Shown here one piece after another: positions 51,275 through 63,649 of a DNA stretch of 64,000 nucleotides. A program made the position numbers and the translations under genes. Location of the stretch: positions 38,159,564 through 38,223,563 of the forward strand of contig CM045734.1 of the NCBI GenBank assembly GCA_024760905.1, written 5' to 3'. Numbering within the stretch: position 1 is the first letter of the stretch; every line of letters begins with the position of its first letter. The notes under the pieces are model-generated. The model saw only the letters and a list, made by a program, of their open reading frames with translations, was not told where the DNA came from and searched no databases. This DNA is from Plotosus lineatus (Eukaryota; Chordata; Actinopteri; Siluriformes; Plotosidae).

Positions 51275-54200
51275 GTTTGTGTAATAATTCCATGTTAGGT
51301 GGAGACAAGAAGTAGTTGAGGAAAATAATGATTTCATCATTGCTGTCCATTATGTTTGATTTTTAACAGGGTACTGGCATCTACTCACTTTGAACCAACT
51401 TCAGCACGGATGGCCTTTCCATGTTTTGATGAGCCCATATTCAAAGCCAACTATTCTGTCCGGATCAGAAGAGGACCCTCACATATTGCGTTATCCAACA
51501 TGCCAGTAGTAAGATGTGAAAAATATATATAAATAAATAAATAAAGCTATATAGATGAAATTGCATGTTCTGGCCTTCTTAATTAGTATATTTCAACATA
51601 TTTGAGCTACTGAGGAATCTGTAGATCTTGTTCTGGCGTTTTCAACAGCATTGTGTCTGCCACCAAACATCAAAATTTGTGAGCAGGCCACAGTGTTAAT
51701 GTTGGTGTATTTTTAGTTCATGAAGTGCACTAACATGTACTTTAGTGCAGTGATCTTATTACTGTGTATGTAAATATACGTTAAATGTGTAAATTTACAT
51801 TTAGTTTCATAGTATTGGGCCGATGCCTTCATTCGGAGCAGCTTGTGACTATGTAAGCTTAGATTTGTGTCATCTGCCCATTGAGTGTAGTTTTCTGATT
51901 GGCTAATATGGCAAGACATTTCTTAAACCATGGTCAACAAGATGGAAGGTAAATTATCTTTGATATTTATATAAAAGTCGGGGGGCAGTGGTGGCCTAGT
52001 AGTATACGGCGCTGGATCACTGATCCTGAGGTTGGGGGTGCAAGCCCCACTCAACACAGGTTGTCACTGCCCCCCCCCCCCCTCCCCCCCCTTCAGTGCA
52101 GCTAAATGGGTTATCAAAGGCCGGCCATGTCTCTCACTGTCTATGGTGTGAGGCATACAAAAGAACCATTGCTGACTTTCGACAAGAGTAGCTGCATAGC
52201 CGTCACCGTGTTTCCGCCCTGCGATGGTCTGGCGAGCTGTCCAGGGTGTACTCTACCCTCACCAGGAGTCAGCTGGGATGGGCGACAGCCTCCCCGCAAC
52301 CCTAATTAGGATTAAGCGGTTACAGAAAATGAACTGATGATTCACTGTATATAAAAAAAGAATACAGCTACTTTAAACTTTAGTATAATGTCCTATAAAT
52401 TAAAACAAAGTCTGAAAAAGTAAATCGACTTGCGATCTGTTGCGGGTATTCCTCCTGTCTTGGCCAAAGTCAGCTGGGATTGGTTTTAGCTGCCCTCTGA
52501 TCCTTGCTATTTAAGAGGTATTAATAATGGATGGATTGATGAAAAAGTACATTCTCTCATGCAGGAACAGACAGTGAAATTGGACAATGGTCTGTTTGAG
52601 GATCGATTTGAAACGAGTGTACGGATGAGCACTTACTTAGTGGCTTTCATCATCTGTGACTTCAAGTCTGTCAGTGGGCGTACTGCAACAGGGATAGATG
52701 TAAGTTCAATTAAATTTGGCTCTGTTTGTAGAGTACTTTTTAAAATTAACATTGTCTCAAAGCAGCTTTACAAAGTAAAGAATTTTAGATTGCCAGTTAT
52801 GGGTTTTAACATGCTGCATTTTCTTAATGTGATATTTTATAGCACAATCTCCTTTCGGATTTTCCATTCAGGGGTCGCCACAGCGAATCATCTGCCTCCA
52901 TCTCACCCTAGCCTTTGCATCTTCTTCTCTTACACCAACTACCTTCATGTCCTCCTTCACCACATCCATGAATCGTCTCTTTGGTCTTCCTCGAGGCCTT
53001 CTGCCTGGAAGTTCCAACCTCAGCATCCTACTACCAATATACTCACTATCCCTCCTCTGTACATGTCCAAACCATCTCAATCTAGCCTCTCTGACTTTGT
53101 CTCCAAAACCTCTTGCATGTGCTGTCCCTCTGATGTACTCATTCCTGATCCTATCCATCCTCGTTACTCCCGAAGAGAACCTCAACATTTTCATCTCTGC
53201 TACCTCCAGCTCTGCCTTCTGTCTTTTCCTCAGCGCCACTGTTTCTAAACCATACAACATCGCTGGCCTCAATACTGTCTTGTACACTTTTCCTTTCATT
53301 CTTGCCGATACCCTCCTATCACACATCACACTGGACACTTTTCTCCAACCATTCCAACCTGCCTGCACACGCTTCTTCACCTCTTTTCCACACTCTCCAT
53401 TGCTCTGGATTGTTGAGCCTAAGTACTTAAAATACTCCACCTTCCTTATCTCTGCTCCATGTAACCTTAACGTTCCTCTTGGGTCCTTGTCATTCATACA
53501 CATGTATTCTGTCTGACTGCGGCTAACCTTCATTCCCCTCCTTTCCAGAGCATACCTCCACCCCTCTAGATTTTCCTGCACTTGTTCTCTGCTCTCACTA
53601 CAGATCACAATGTCATCTGCAAACATCATAGTACATGGGGAATCTTGTCTAACCTCGTCTGTCAGCCTGTCCATCACCATAGCAAACAAGAAGGGGCTCA
53701 GAGCTGACCCTTGATGCAGTCCTACCTAGCTCCTTCTGACCTTCTCTGTACTTCTCTATTATTTTATAGCACAATAAATACGGCACATATTCCATGTTGA
53801 ATGCATACCCTCATATTGTAAGTTGCTCTTTCGTAGGTTTCTGTTTATGCTGCGCCACACAAGTGGCACCAAACCCACTATGCCCTTGAAGCTGCTCTAA
53901 AAATTTTGGAGTTTTATGAGGCATACTTCAATATCTACTATCCACTCCCAAAGTTAGGTAAATAGTGTAAATCCCAAAGTAGTCCATATTTCTGAATATT
54001 TTTTCCTTTTCTTTTAAATTCAGTGTGCTGTGTTTTTGTGTTGTGGTAACATTTCGTCTGCTTCCTTAGATTTGGTAGCAATCCCAGATTTTCAGTCAGG
54101 AGCAATGGAGAACTGGGGTCTGACTACCTACCGAGAGACATCTCTTCTCTATGACCCAGAGATCTCCTCTACATCAGACAAGCTGTGGGTTACTTTGGTT

Positions 54201-57200
54201 ATAGGACATGAGTTGGCCCATCAGGTTAGCGCAGTACATTTGACACATGTTGAAAAAGAATAGCTACAATAAAAGTTCTTCAGGAACTAAGCTGCCAGAT
54301 TGGTTATGCTTGCTTTTTTTTTTATCTTTTTTTTATTTTTATGATTTTGCTAAATTGTATTAATCCCACAAAGGAAATTATTGCCTCGGCATTTCACCCA
54401 TCCAAGGTGAGCACACACACACACTTGGAGCAGTGGGCTGCCACACACATTGGGGATGCCCGGAGAGCAGTTGTGGTGGGTTGCGTGCCTTGTGCAAGGG
54501 CTCTTCAGCCAGGAAGATAGAAGAAGGGAAGGTGCAGCTCCAACCCTCCCACCAAGTTTTTTGCTGCACTGTAAAAGTGACATAAAACTACACTCAGTAT
54601 AGTGAACATGATCATCATTTCCTGTTAGATTATTAAACCTGGTTCTAGATTGAACCAATTTATTCCAGGATTATTTGTGAAGTCAAATGACCGGTCCGTG
54701 CATCAAGATATTTTTGTCACTGTTCAGTGATTGTGATTTACTTCTTATATTTTAACGACTTATTTTGCAGTATGTATAGAAGAAAGTGTATGAATCGGCA
54801 TGTTTACCTGGATTCACTTAATTTGGATTCATTTCAATTTCTGTTAGTGTTTGTTCAGTTGAGGTTCTAACAGGATTATGTTTTAGTTTGGTGTATTGGA
54901 GCTCACTTTATATTTTAGACTGCAAGATGTTTTTCAAATCAATTTTGAACAGTTGTTTGGCAGGAAACAGTGAAGGAAATTCCATATCAGATAGAAAAGT
55001 AATCACAACAGGTATAAAATGCGTAATACAATACACTGCTTATATATATATTTTTTTTATTTCTGACCTGTGGACACTGCTACACAAAACAGTAAAATCT
55101 TGTTTGCAATTGGGTTAGCTTTTTTTCTCAGCATGCAGCAATTGACACACATACACACTGAAATGCTTATAATCTGTTCTTGTGAATTGAAGGTGTACCT
55201 TTCAAGAAGCCACTGCTGTCTATATGAAGAAATGCTCTACTTATGTTATTTTTTTTTTTACATTCTTTCTGGACTGGCCCATAAATCATCCTGGAAAACA
55301 ATGCTTTCAGGCACCTTTCTTCTTTCTGATTCCAGTCATGCTGCCTGAGTGCATTTAGAGCTATGATTAGACAGTGGATACAGTTGCAGCACACTAATAA
55401 AATGGATATACACTGCTGATTGTTTTTTTTTTTTTTTTGGCATAGTGTGATTTGCCATAGTGTGACAACTGAAATGGATTACCAACTGTTTGTTAGTTTT
55501 TTCATGGTTTCTCTGTCTAATGCATTTGCTTTTATATCCGGCATAGAATCTTCTCAATAGGAATTGGTCAAGCCTATCCAGCAACCCTGTCACGGACAGC
55601 CTTGTGGTGCTGGAAATACCCGTGTTGAACAATTGCTGGCATTGCCATGTGCTGCCAAATTGCTGACATTTTCAGCATTCTTTTGAAACAAAATTTACTA
55701 CTGCTTTTTAACCCTGGGTTTACACTTAATGCCATCGTGATAGAATGTGGGAACCGTAGTAGAACTCAACAGAACTTAACAGAGTGTGACAGACATTGAT
55801 GTGCCATGTTAGGGGATCTTGATAAACTTGGCAGCATAAATTCTTCAATTTTCATTTTCCTGGATGCACCCTGCCTCCTTTTTTACCCCAATCATGCTCC
55901 GAGTGTGGTCATAAATCGTGGAGCTCTGCACTTTTTTTTTTTAATCATGGCGTTCAGACATTGTGCACCAGTGTAAACCCAGATGAACTAAAACTTGCTG
56001 AAATTAATTAATTGTTTTTATACTTACACTCCATTAGTGATGTTGTATGTAAATAACGTAAGCTTGAGTCTATGAACACACTGTCACTGTTTTATAGTGG
56101 TTTGGAAACCTGGTAACTATGGAGTGGTGGAATGACATATGGCTTAACGAGGGATTTGCACAATATATGGAGGTTGTTTCTGTTGAGGCTACGTATCCAC
56201 AACTGAAAGCAGTATGTAGATTTTTTTTTTATGTTTATTTTTTTATACTATATCACAAATTAAAATATTTCACCAGCAATTTTTTATCTGAATTTCAGGA
56301 AGATTACTTGTTGGATATTTGCTTTATAGCAATTGGTCGTGATTCACTCAACTCATCCAGAGCAATCTCATCCTCTGCAGAGAATCCCACTCAGATCAAG
56401 GAAATGTTTGATACAGTGTCTTATGACAAGGTAATTCTTGGATCCTTTTCCTGTGTATTATGATTATGTATAATGATTTCTCCAGAACCCTTCAATCATG
56501 CATCGTCTGGTCTCTCAAACTGCCAGAGCTCTCTAATGCATTTAGACATATGTTCTGAGTAAATACATTCTGAAGCCACATTAGAAAAACTTAATAACAA
56601 GGAGCAAAGCTGCATGCTTTAAAAATATGGTAATATGTTTACGAGTAGTCTGACTATTTCATGGTTTTTTGTATGACTGTGATTATCTGTACATGTACCA
56701 CCACAGGCTCTCGAGTTCTGTGTGCTAATCTATAAAAAAGAAAACTGTTGCTCTTGCGAGAAAAAACAAATTCTACACAATTAACTGACCTTGCAGAATT
56801 AAAACACTAATCACAGAATTGAATCATTACTAGCATGGCATATTTTTGGCAAACAAAATGAAATAAATACATTGTGATTGGTAAAAACAGTCGAAGATTT
56901 CACATGTACAGGGATCCCTCACTTTCTGCAATTAATTGGAATTGAGATCCCCCTGTGACCACTGAATTCCGCGAAGTAGGATCACCCCCCCCCCTACTGA
57001 CATATACGTACATGTATATGTTTATAAAATATCAACAAATACATATTCAATGCTATAAATTCTTATAATAACAATGTAACATTAAAAAAATGCACAAGAT
57101 GTAAATAAAATATAAATACACATATATACAGACGCGCACGTGTGCATTCAGATGCGCACCTCACAAAAATGTAAGTAGTTTTGATGGGAGATTTTGGGTT

Positions 57201-60200
57201 TTTTTGTTTTGTGTTTGCTTTGGGGTTTTTTCGTTGCATAATCTGCCTTGTTTTTGTGGCATTTTCCTTAACTTTTTCCCCTATTCTTCCTTAAATTCCT
57301 TATTTTTTAATTCGATGAATATTAAAAAAAAAAACGCGACACGCTGAAGCCGCATGAATTGAAGCACAAAGTAGCGAGGGATCCCTGGATCTCCATTTTT
57401 TGGCAATGCCTAAATATATTTATCATGGTTAAAATGGGAAGAGCACAGTCAGACTGGTTTTATATATCGGACCAATGAACATTATTCACCCCGGCATCAC
57501 AGAATAATACTTGAATCAAAATGGCAGACAGGGCGGCATGGTGGCATAGTGTTGAGCAGGTCCGCCTCACAGCAAGAAGGTCCTGGGTTCGATTCCAAGC
57601 TCAGGTGTTTCTGTGTGGAGTTTGGATGTTCTCACCGTGCTTGTGTGGGGTTCCTCTGGTACTTTGGTTTCCTCCCACAGTCCAAAAACATGCACAGTAG
57701 GTTAATTGGCTGTTCCAAATTGCCCCTAGGTGTGAGTTTGAGTATGAATGGTTGTGTGAGTGTTGGCCCTGCTATAGCCTGGCCAGCTGTCCAGGGTGTC
57801 CCCTGCCCTTGCCTGGAGTTAACTGAGATGGACGTCAGCCTGTGCGCAACCATAATTAGGATTATGCCGTTCAGAAAATGAATGAATGAATAAAAATGGC
57901 AGACAAAAAAAGACAAAGAAAAAAAAATTACATACAGTCATTCTGAAAATTAGGAAATGAAACATAATGCTATCCCAGAAGCTATGATTCAAGGTTCACA
58001 ACATTGCCTTTAAATTCTTAAGGTAAAAAGTAATTTATTTATGTAAAAATAAACCATAAAAATCTCTTTCTGTTCAAGGGATTACTCAGTGATTTACACC
58101 TTCCATTCAGCAGATAATTGTATTGTATATAAATGTATTTTTATATTATTTTGTTTTCAGAGCTGTGTTTACCACCTACATAAAATTGTGATTATCCTTG
58201 TGTCAGTCATCCATTCTTTAAAATAACAGGATTCATGTGTTCTGAGCTAATATATATACCATAATTAGATTTTAATCTGGATATCCAGAGATAGATTTGA
58301 CTCTAGACTAACTGTATATACTTATTTTATCATAATATAAGCCAAATCCATGATATAAAACAATTAATTGTACAGTATAGAGGCCACTCAAAGTTCTCCT
58401 AATTCATGTATCACTGAGGTATTTGTGTTTTATGTTTAGGGAGCATGTATTCTACACATGCTCAGGCATTTCCTGACCGCTGATGTGTTCCAGAGTGGAA
58501 TTGTTCGGTATCTGAGGAAGTTCATATACAAGAATGCTAAAAATGAGGATCTATGGGACAGCCTGGTCAATGTAAATATTTTTCTCCTTTTGTGGCATAA
58601 TGGAGTTTTGCATTAAAAGTCAATTACTAATATGCAGATGCCCCCTTCCCCCAATCTTTGCTCTCCAGACCTGCTCTGAAGAGGATTTTACATTAGGAGA
58701 ATACTGTTATAGTGACGGACAGGCGACCAAGAATGCTGTATGATTTATTCAACATTTTAAAAGTCTTCCTGTATTTCAGTTTAAGAATACAGTAATCAAG
58801 TAGTGTTTGTGACTTGGCGCTTGTTTTGTAGTATCTGTTTGCAGGGGAGCACATAGACCTGAAGAAGATGATGTACACATGGACTCTGCAGAAGGGCATA
58901 CCTTTGGTTACAGTAAAGCGACAGGGAACCAAGCTATATATTGCACAGGAGAGATTCCTAAAGACCGTCCAGCCTAGTGACCCATTGTGGCAATCAATGC
59001 AAACTGGGTAATTACCATTGCTCTTACATTTTCTTAAACCTCAGTGTCGGATTCATGAAACATTTTTGAGCTTGTGTTGTTATTCACGAATATCTTATTT
59101 TTCACATGAAACAGCTATCTATGGCACATTCCTTTGACCTACAAAACAAGCCACTCCAATGAAGAACTGAAGCATATATTAGAAACAAAATCAGGTGTGG
59201 ATCACCACAAGACTAATTTATCTCACAGAGTCAAGTAAGAAAGCAGTTATGTATGAAATGTTTCATCACTTTTCAGACGTACTGATCCTGGATCAGGAAG
59301 TGGACTGGGTGAAATTTAACACAGACATGAATGGCTACTACATTATTCACTATGATGCAGAAGGCTGGAGTTCACTCATTAACCTTCTGCAAATAAATCA
59401 CAGTGCTGTGAGCTTTAAGGACAGAGCCAACCTCATTCACAACGCCTTTCAACTAGTCACGTAAGCCATCAACACACTCTGAAAACTACTGATCTCTTAG
59501 AAATTTTAAATGGATTTCAACTGCATTTTGATACCACTTTTCAAGCTATTAATAAGACAAGTTGCCTCGCAGCAACAGAAAAAGAAATTCCTGGATTGAA
59601 CAAAAGGGGTCACAGTTGAGTAAAGATTAAAAAGTAAAGCTCATTATCGCCAATAAAAACTAAGAACCATTTACTATACAGTTCTACTATAGTATACTAC
59701 ACTGACAAACTATCTTGTAAATGTAGTATTTTTTTAATTATTATTAAGAGCAAGCTGTGTCTAATTCAAACTAATCTAGTCATTCATTTAAATTAACTAC
59801 AAAACTATATAAAAACATAGTACAAACCGGATTCCAAAAAAGTTGGCACACTATACGAATTGTGAATAAAAACTGAATGCAAATGTCAAATGTTTAAACT
59901 GAGAAAATGTATAATTTTAAGAAAAAATGTTTTGATTTTAAATTTCATGGTATCAACAAATCTCAAAAAAGTTGGAACAGGTACCAATAAGAGGCTAGAA
60001 AAGTCAATTTCACTTATAATGAACACCTAGAAGACCAATTACAACTAATGAGGTCCATTGGCAACTTGGCTGAGTATTAAGAAGAGCTGCTCAGAGTGGC
60101 AGTGTCTCTTAGACCTGAAGATGGGTCGAGAATCACCAATTCCCCCAATGTTGCGCAGAAAGAGAGTTGAGCAATATTAGAACGGTGTTTCCCAGCGAAA

Positions 60201-63200
60201 AATTGCAAAGAGTTTGAAGTTATCATCATCTACAGTGCATAATATCATCCAAAGATTCAGAGAATCTGGAACAATCTCTGTGCGTAAGTCCGAAGGTCAA
60301 AAAACCATCTTGGATACCTGTGATCTTTGGGCCCTCAAATGGCACTGCACGACAAACAGGAATGCTACTATAAGGGAAACCACAAAATGGGCTCAGCAAT
60401 ACTTCCAAAAACCATTGTCGGTGAACACAATCCACCGTGCCAGCCGTCGATGCCAGCTGAAAACTCTACAGTACAAAGAAAAAGCCATTTCTAAACAGGA
60501 CCCAGAAGCGCAGGCATTTTCTCTGGGACAGGGGACATTTAAAATGGAGTGTGCCAAAGTGGAAAACTGTTCTGCGGTCAGATGAATCACGATTCGAAGT
60601 TCTTTATGGAAAACTGAGACGCCATGTCATCTGGACGAAAGAGGACAAGGACAACCCAAGTTGTTATCAGCGCTCAGTTCCGCATCTGTGATCGTATGGG
60701 GTTGCATGAGTATGTGTGGCATGAGCAGCTTGCACATCTGGAAAGGCACCATCAATGCAGAAAGGCATTTTCAGGATCCAGAACAACATCTGCTCCCATC
60801 CAGACGTCGTCTCTTTCAGAGAAGACCCTGCATTTTTCAACATGATAATGCCAGATCACATGCAGCATTAATTACAACATCATGGCTGCGTAGGAAAAGG
60901 ATCTGGGTATTGAAATGGCCAGATCTTTGACCTATAGAGAACATTTGGCGCATCATAAAGAGGAAGCTGCAACAAAGAAGGCCCAAGACAGTTGAACAGT
61001 TCGAGGCCTGTATTAGACAAGAATGGGACAACATTCAAACTTGAGAAACTTGTCTCCTTGGTCCCCAGATGTTTACAGACTGTTGTAAAAAGAAGAGGGG
61101 ATGCACCATAGTGGTGAAAATAGCCTTGTCCCAACTTTTTTGTAATTTGTTGACCCCATGAAATTTAAAATCAACATATTTTCCCCTTAAAATGATACAT
61201 TTTCTCAGTTTAAACTTTTGACCCTCTCATCTATGTTCTCTTCAATGTAAAATATTGAAATTTAGCATCTACCTGTGTGCTCCTACCTCCGCTTTTACAA
61301 GTCCCCCTATGTTCCTATCTCTTCTGGAAGAAAGTATTCACCACAGTCATTTTCATCCTTTTTGCAAAATCTGTCAGCACCTGTCCTTCTGTGTTCTTGT
61401 CCTGGATACCAAACCTGCCCATCACTTCCTCGTCCCCTCTGTTGCCTGCACCAACATGTCCATTGAAGTCTGCACCAATGACCACTCTTTCACCTCTGGG
61501 GGTACTCTGCATCACTTCGTCTAACTCACTCCAGAATCTCTCCTTCTCTTCTAGCTCACATCCTGCCTGTGGGGCATAAGCACTAACAACATAGAAATTG
61601 AAGGTGTGACGTTCAAACTTGAGACTCATCACTCTATCTGACTCTTTTCACTTCTAGACATCCCTGACAAACCCCTCCTTCAAAATCACTCCTACTCTAT
61701 TTCTCTTCCCATCCACACCATGATCCCTAAGCTTCTAGTCTTGCTACCGTTCCACCTGGTCTCCTGAACACACAGTATGTCCACCTTCCTCCTCTGCATC
61801 ATGTCAGCCAGCTCTCTACCTTTTCCTGTCATAGTTCCAACATTCAGTTGTAGACTCATGCCTTTCCTCTTCTCTCTTCGCCTACGGACACGCCTCCCGC
61901 CTCTCCTTCTTCGACCAACAGTAGTTCAATTTCCACCAGCACCCTGTTGGTTAACAGCACTGATGGCGGTCGTTGTTAACTCGGGCCTCAACCGATCCAG
62001 TAGGACATTTGTTTTTATGACTCGCATAACAAATTTGGTACATGTTTTACATTGGATGGCTTGTGACCCCCCCCCCCCCTTCCTTCACGGCTGCATTTTG
62101 ATGGTTGTCCCGTGTTCGCGGCGAAATTGGTGCTGATCATGTCCTCTTACTAAAATTAAGTTTTTCTTAGCAAAACAGTACCAAACAGGAACACTGAGCA
62201 TGAACTCATTAAAGGGGACCTGTGGTGAATTAGTATTACCAGCTATTTAAAATGATCATGTATGAAATCAGTGGTTCCTTCTGCAACATCAGTCCTTGGC
62301 CCTTGTCAAAGTACATGTGGGTACGGCAACAATGGAAATGCTCAGAGACATGTCAACTTCCTCTCAGGCTGTTCCATTCTGGTCGTGATGCAAGCTAATT
62401 GGATTGCTTGGTTCAGTCCCTGTTTTTAATCTGCAGGATAAAATTAGCCTTTTTTACTTTTTATGGTTATTTATGTTTATAAAAGTAGTCTCTATATGGT
62501 GTAAATTTATTGCACACAAATTATGCCATAAGGATGATGAATATCTGTTTCCTTTAAGCAGATAGTTAAACTAACAAGACAGGTGATACAAAATAAACAG
62601 TGAAATCAGGTCATGGAAGCAAGAAAACTGTATCAACCTTTTCTGCTTTCACTCCAGAATGTGGATAAGAGATGCAGGGGAGGAAATGTATTTACTGTAT
62701 TTTCTGCCGGGCTGAAGTTGACTCAGCTCTTAAAGGGGCTGTGCTGCTATTATAACATTAGCCTCACCCAGCGGTTTATACAGTGCCTCTATCTATATAC
62801 AGTATTAGTTAATTATCTCATAAATCAAATCTTATTTTTTTATTGGCACTGCTTTTTAAACTATTTCAAACAATATACTGTATAATAACTTGAAAACATG
62901 TTTGTAAACAGTTGCTGATATCGTTTTTTTTTTCTATATTTTTCATCTGATCTCTTCAGGGCAGGACGCCTGGCACTGGACCAGGCTTTGGACTTGATCA
63001 CCTATTTAAAGTCTGAGACACACAATGTCCCCCTTCTCCAAGGCATCGGATATTTAGAATCATTTTACAAGATGATAAAGAAGAGAAATATAAATGACGT
63101 AACTCATAATCTCAAGGTATTTCAGCTTCTGATGTTTGATAAATATTACAATCGCTAGGATAACACTACTGCATCTGTTTTACAAACAGACCGTACTGTC

Positions 63201-63649
63201 AGTGCATGGTCATTGGTTCTGCACTCCCTATAACTAAATTAATGTAATGTTCCAGACCTTCCTTAATAAGATATTTCCAGGACGACAAAGTCAATCTAAT
63301 TTTCTGCGTCTCGTTTCTTATTTGCATCTCAGTTAAAGAGGGCTGTTCTTTACAGGATTTTAGGCTCACAAATTTTTCACTTTAAGGCCTCTCTTTTCAC
63401 AGAACCGATTAAATGAGATTGCAGTGTGGGCAAGCCCTTATGTGTGATTGTTTTTATCCCACAGAGCTACATCCTGCAATATTTTAAAAATGTGATAGAC
63501 AAGCAGACCTGGAGTGATGAGGGCACAGTTTCCGACAGGAGGCTGCGTTCAGAGCTTCTGTCGCTAGCATGCGATCTTGGTTACTCTCCTTGTGTGGTAA
63601 AGGCCAAACAATTCTTCCAAAGCTGGATGAACTCTAATGGAACCATCAG
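50775..63649 (+). CDS. erap2: Endoplasmic reticulum M1 aminopeptidase, ERAP2-like (first 14 coding exons; runs off the window)
   Basis: Fourteen exons with consistent phases encode 759 residues plus two bases; human ERAP1 and ERAP2 are about 940-960 residues, so roughly a fifth lies beyond the edge. Family role: trims N-terminal residues of peptides in the ER lumen for MHC class I loading. Seen: an N-terminal hydrophobic signal/anchor (residues 3-18); the substrate-recognition GAMEN motif (309-313); the zinc site HELAH (345-349) with the third ligand Glu368 in [10 protein letters not shown], exactly 18 residues on; and the transition-state Tyr in TVSYDKGAC (Tyr430). All catalytic residues are present, so it looks active. 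Text such as [20 protein letters not shown] and [13 protein letters not shown] is closer to ERAP2 than ERAP1 in my memory; this call needs a tree. No frameshift was found. Confidence 0.93.
51370..51508 (+). CDS. erap2: erap2 coding exon 2
   Basis: Acceptor ttttaacag|GGTACTGG, donor CCAGTA|gtaaga. It encodes [20 protein letters not shown] and on to NMPV; the [11 protein letters not shown] block is conserved in M1 aminopeptidases. Confidence 0.94.
51980..52336 (+). repeat. SINE-A with L tail, full length, erap2 intron 2
   Basis: Head GGGGCAGTGGTGGCCTAGTA, a long C tract, body, L tail to GGATTAAGCGGTTACAG. Confidence 0.85.
52430..52548 (+). repeat. L2-like tail fragment
   Basis: TGCGATCTGTTGCGGGTATT and AAAGTCAGCTGGGATTGG, ending in ATGGATGGATTGATG, resemble an L2 3' end. 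Confidence 0.55.
52565..52699 (+). CDS. erap2: erap2 coding exon 3
   Basis: Acceptor tctcatgcag|GAACAG, donor ATAGAT|gtaagt, 45 codons in phase 0. It contains the family block [19 protein letters not shown]. Confidence 0.95.
52855..53755 (-). pseudogene. RTE-type LINE, longer 3' fragment in erap2 intron 3
   Basis: The 273-codon - frame 53689-52868 includes the reverse transcriptase active-site block [12 protein letters not shown] followed by the conserved C-terminal region and the GTGGCGACCCCTGAA tail. It is open throughout, so the copy is fairly young, but it is 5'-truncated. Confidence 0.88.
53837..53957 (+). CDS. erap2: erap2 coding exon 4
   Basis: Acceptor tttcgtag|GTTTCTG, donor AGTTAG|gtaaat, phase 0 in and phase 1 out. 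It encodes [20 protein letters not shown] to YYPLPKL. Confidence 0.94.
54070..54224 (+). CDS. erap2: erap2 coding exon 5 (GAMEN and HEXXH)
   Basis: Acceptor gcttccttag|ATTTGG, donor CATCAG|gttagc. It carries [19 protein letters not shown] and the zinc-binding HELAHQ at its 3' end. The intron falls between Gln350 and Trp351. Confidence 0.97.
54345..54560 (-). repeat. SINE-D-like repeat, erap2 intron 5
   Basis: GTGAGCACACACACACACTT and GGGAAGGTGCAGCTCCAACC match the copies at 4548 and 45950. It is preceded by TATTAATCCCACAAAGGAAA, a motif also seen near 45470. Confidence 0.65.
55715..55985. repeat. Unnamed dispersed repeat, copy 2, erap2 intron 5
   Basis: Shares the ordered blocks listed for copy 1, for example CGTGATAGAATGTGGGAACC and TCATAAATCGTGGAGCTCTG. 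Confidence 0.6.
56098..56211 (+). CDS. erap2: erap2 coding exon 6 (third zinc ligand)
   Basis: Acceptor ctgttttatag|TGGTTTG, donor AAAGCA|gtatgt. It encodes [20 protein letters not shown] with zinc ligand Glu368. Confidence 0.96.
56299..56430 (+). CDS. erap2: erap2 coding exon 7
   Basis: Acceptor tgaatttcag|GAAGAT, donor GACAAG|gtaatt, 44 codons. It encodes [20 protein letters not shown] to [10 protein letters not shown], including the catalytic tyrosine. Confidence 0.95.
56909..57387. mobile_element. MITE with CAGGGATCCCT ends, copy 4, erap2 intron 7
   Basis: Perfect palindromic ends CAGGGATCCCTC and GAGGGATCCCTG. The left flank ends in TA; the right TA is mutated. About 480 bases. Confidence 0.8.
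57533..57897 (+). repeat. SINE-C with L tail, erap2 intron 7
   Basis: GGCGGCATGGTGGCATAGTG head, B box GGTTCGATTCC, body, L tail ending in (AATG)n. AAAATGGCAGACA occurs on both sides (about 57518 and 57893), a probable target-site duplication. Confidence 0.82.
58440..58571 (+). CDS. erap2: erap2 coding exon 8
   Basis: Acceptor ttatgtttag|GGAGCA, donor GTCAAT|gtaaat, 44 codons: [20 protein letters not shown] and the following helical residues to LWDSLVN. Confidence 0.95.
58669..58737 (+). CDS. erap2: erap2 coding exon 9
   Basis: A 69-base exon with acceptor ttgctctccag|ACCTGC and donor AATGCT|gtatga. It encodes [20 protein letters not shown], a Cys-containing loop aligned with the same region of ERAP2. 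It is too short to be seen as an open frame. Confidence 0.88.
58832..59007 (+). CDS. erap2: erap2 coding exon 10
   Basis: Acceptor cttgttttgtag|TATCTG, donor ACTGG|gtaatt, 58 codons plus two bases. It contains [20 protein letters not shown], the conserved TWT block, then the third domain. Confidence 0.94.
59115..59194 (+). CDS. erap2: erap2 coding exon 11
   Basis: Acceptor catgaaacag|CTATC, donor AATCAG|gtgtgg, phase 2 in and phase 1 out. It encodes [20 protein letters not shown] and ends in ETKS. Confidence 0.92.
59277..59460 (+). CDS. erap2: erap2 coding exon 12
   Basis: Acceptor cacttttcag|ACGTAC after a short 82-base intron, donor GTCAC|gtaagc. It encodes [31 protein letters not shown] and [10 protein letters not shown]. 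Confidence 0.95.
59825..61262 (+). mobile_element. Tc1-like DNA transposon with long inverted ends, in erap2 intron 12
   Basis: Both ends carry related inverted sequence of at least 120 bases (AAACTGAGAAAATGTAT, AATTTCATGG and CAAAAAAGTTGG appear at left and, reversed, at right). The interior encodes a transposase helix-turn-helix region ([20 protein letters not shown], 60214-60585), then shifts frame. It is a pseudogene in the same direction as erap2. Confidence 0.82.
61270..62150 (-). pseudogene. RTE-type LINE, endonuclease-part fragment in erap2 intron 12
   Basis: The - frame 61632-61315 encodes endonuclease text ([35 protein letters not shown]). Further 5' sequence to about 62150 is degraded. 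This piece lacks the reverse transcriptase and the 3' end, so it is internally or 3' truncated, which is unusual for target-primed insertion; it could be a rearranged piece. Confidence 0.8.
62960..63116 (+). CDS. erap2: erap2 coding exon 13
   Basis: Acceptor gatctcttcag|GGCAGG, donor CTCAAG|gtattt. It encodes [20 protein letters not shown] and [13 protein letters not shown]. The preceding 3.5 kb intron holds a Tc1-like element and an RTE fragment. Confidence 0.94.
63465..63649 (+). CDS. erap2: erap2 coding exon 14
   Basis: Acceptor ttatcccacag|AGCTAC, donor ATCAG|gtaatt, phase 2 out. It encodes [20 protein letters not shown] and ends [10 protein letters not shown]. The next exon was not found in the last 350 bases and is presumed outside the window. 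Confidence 0.94.
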
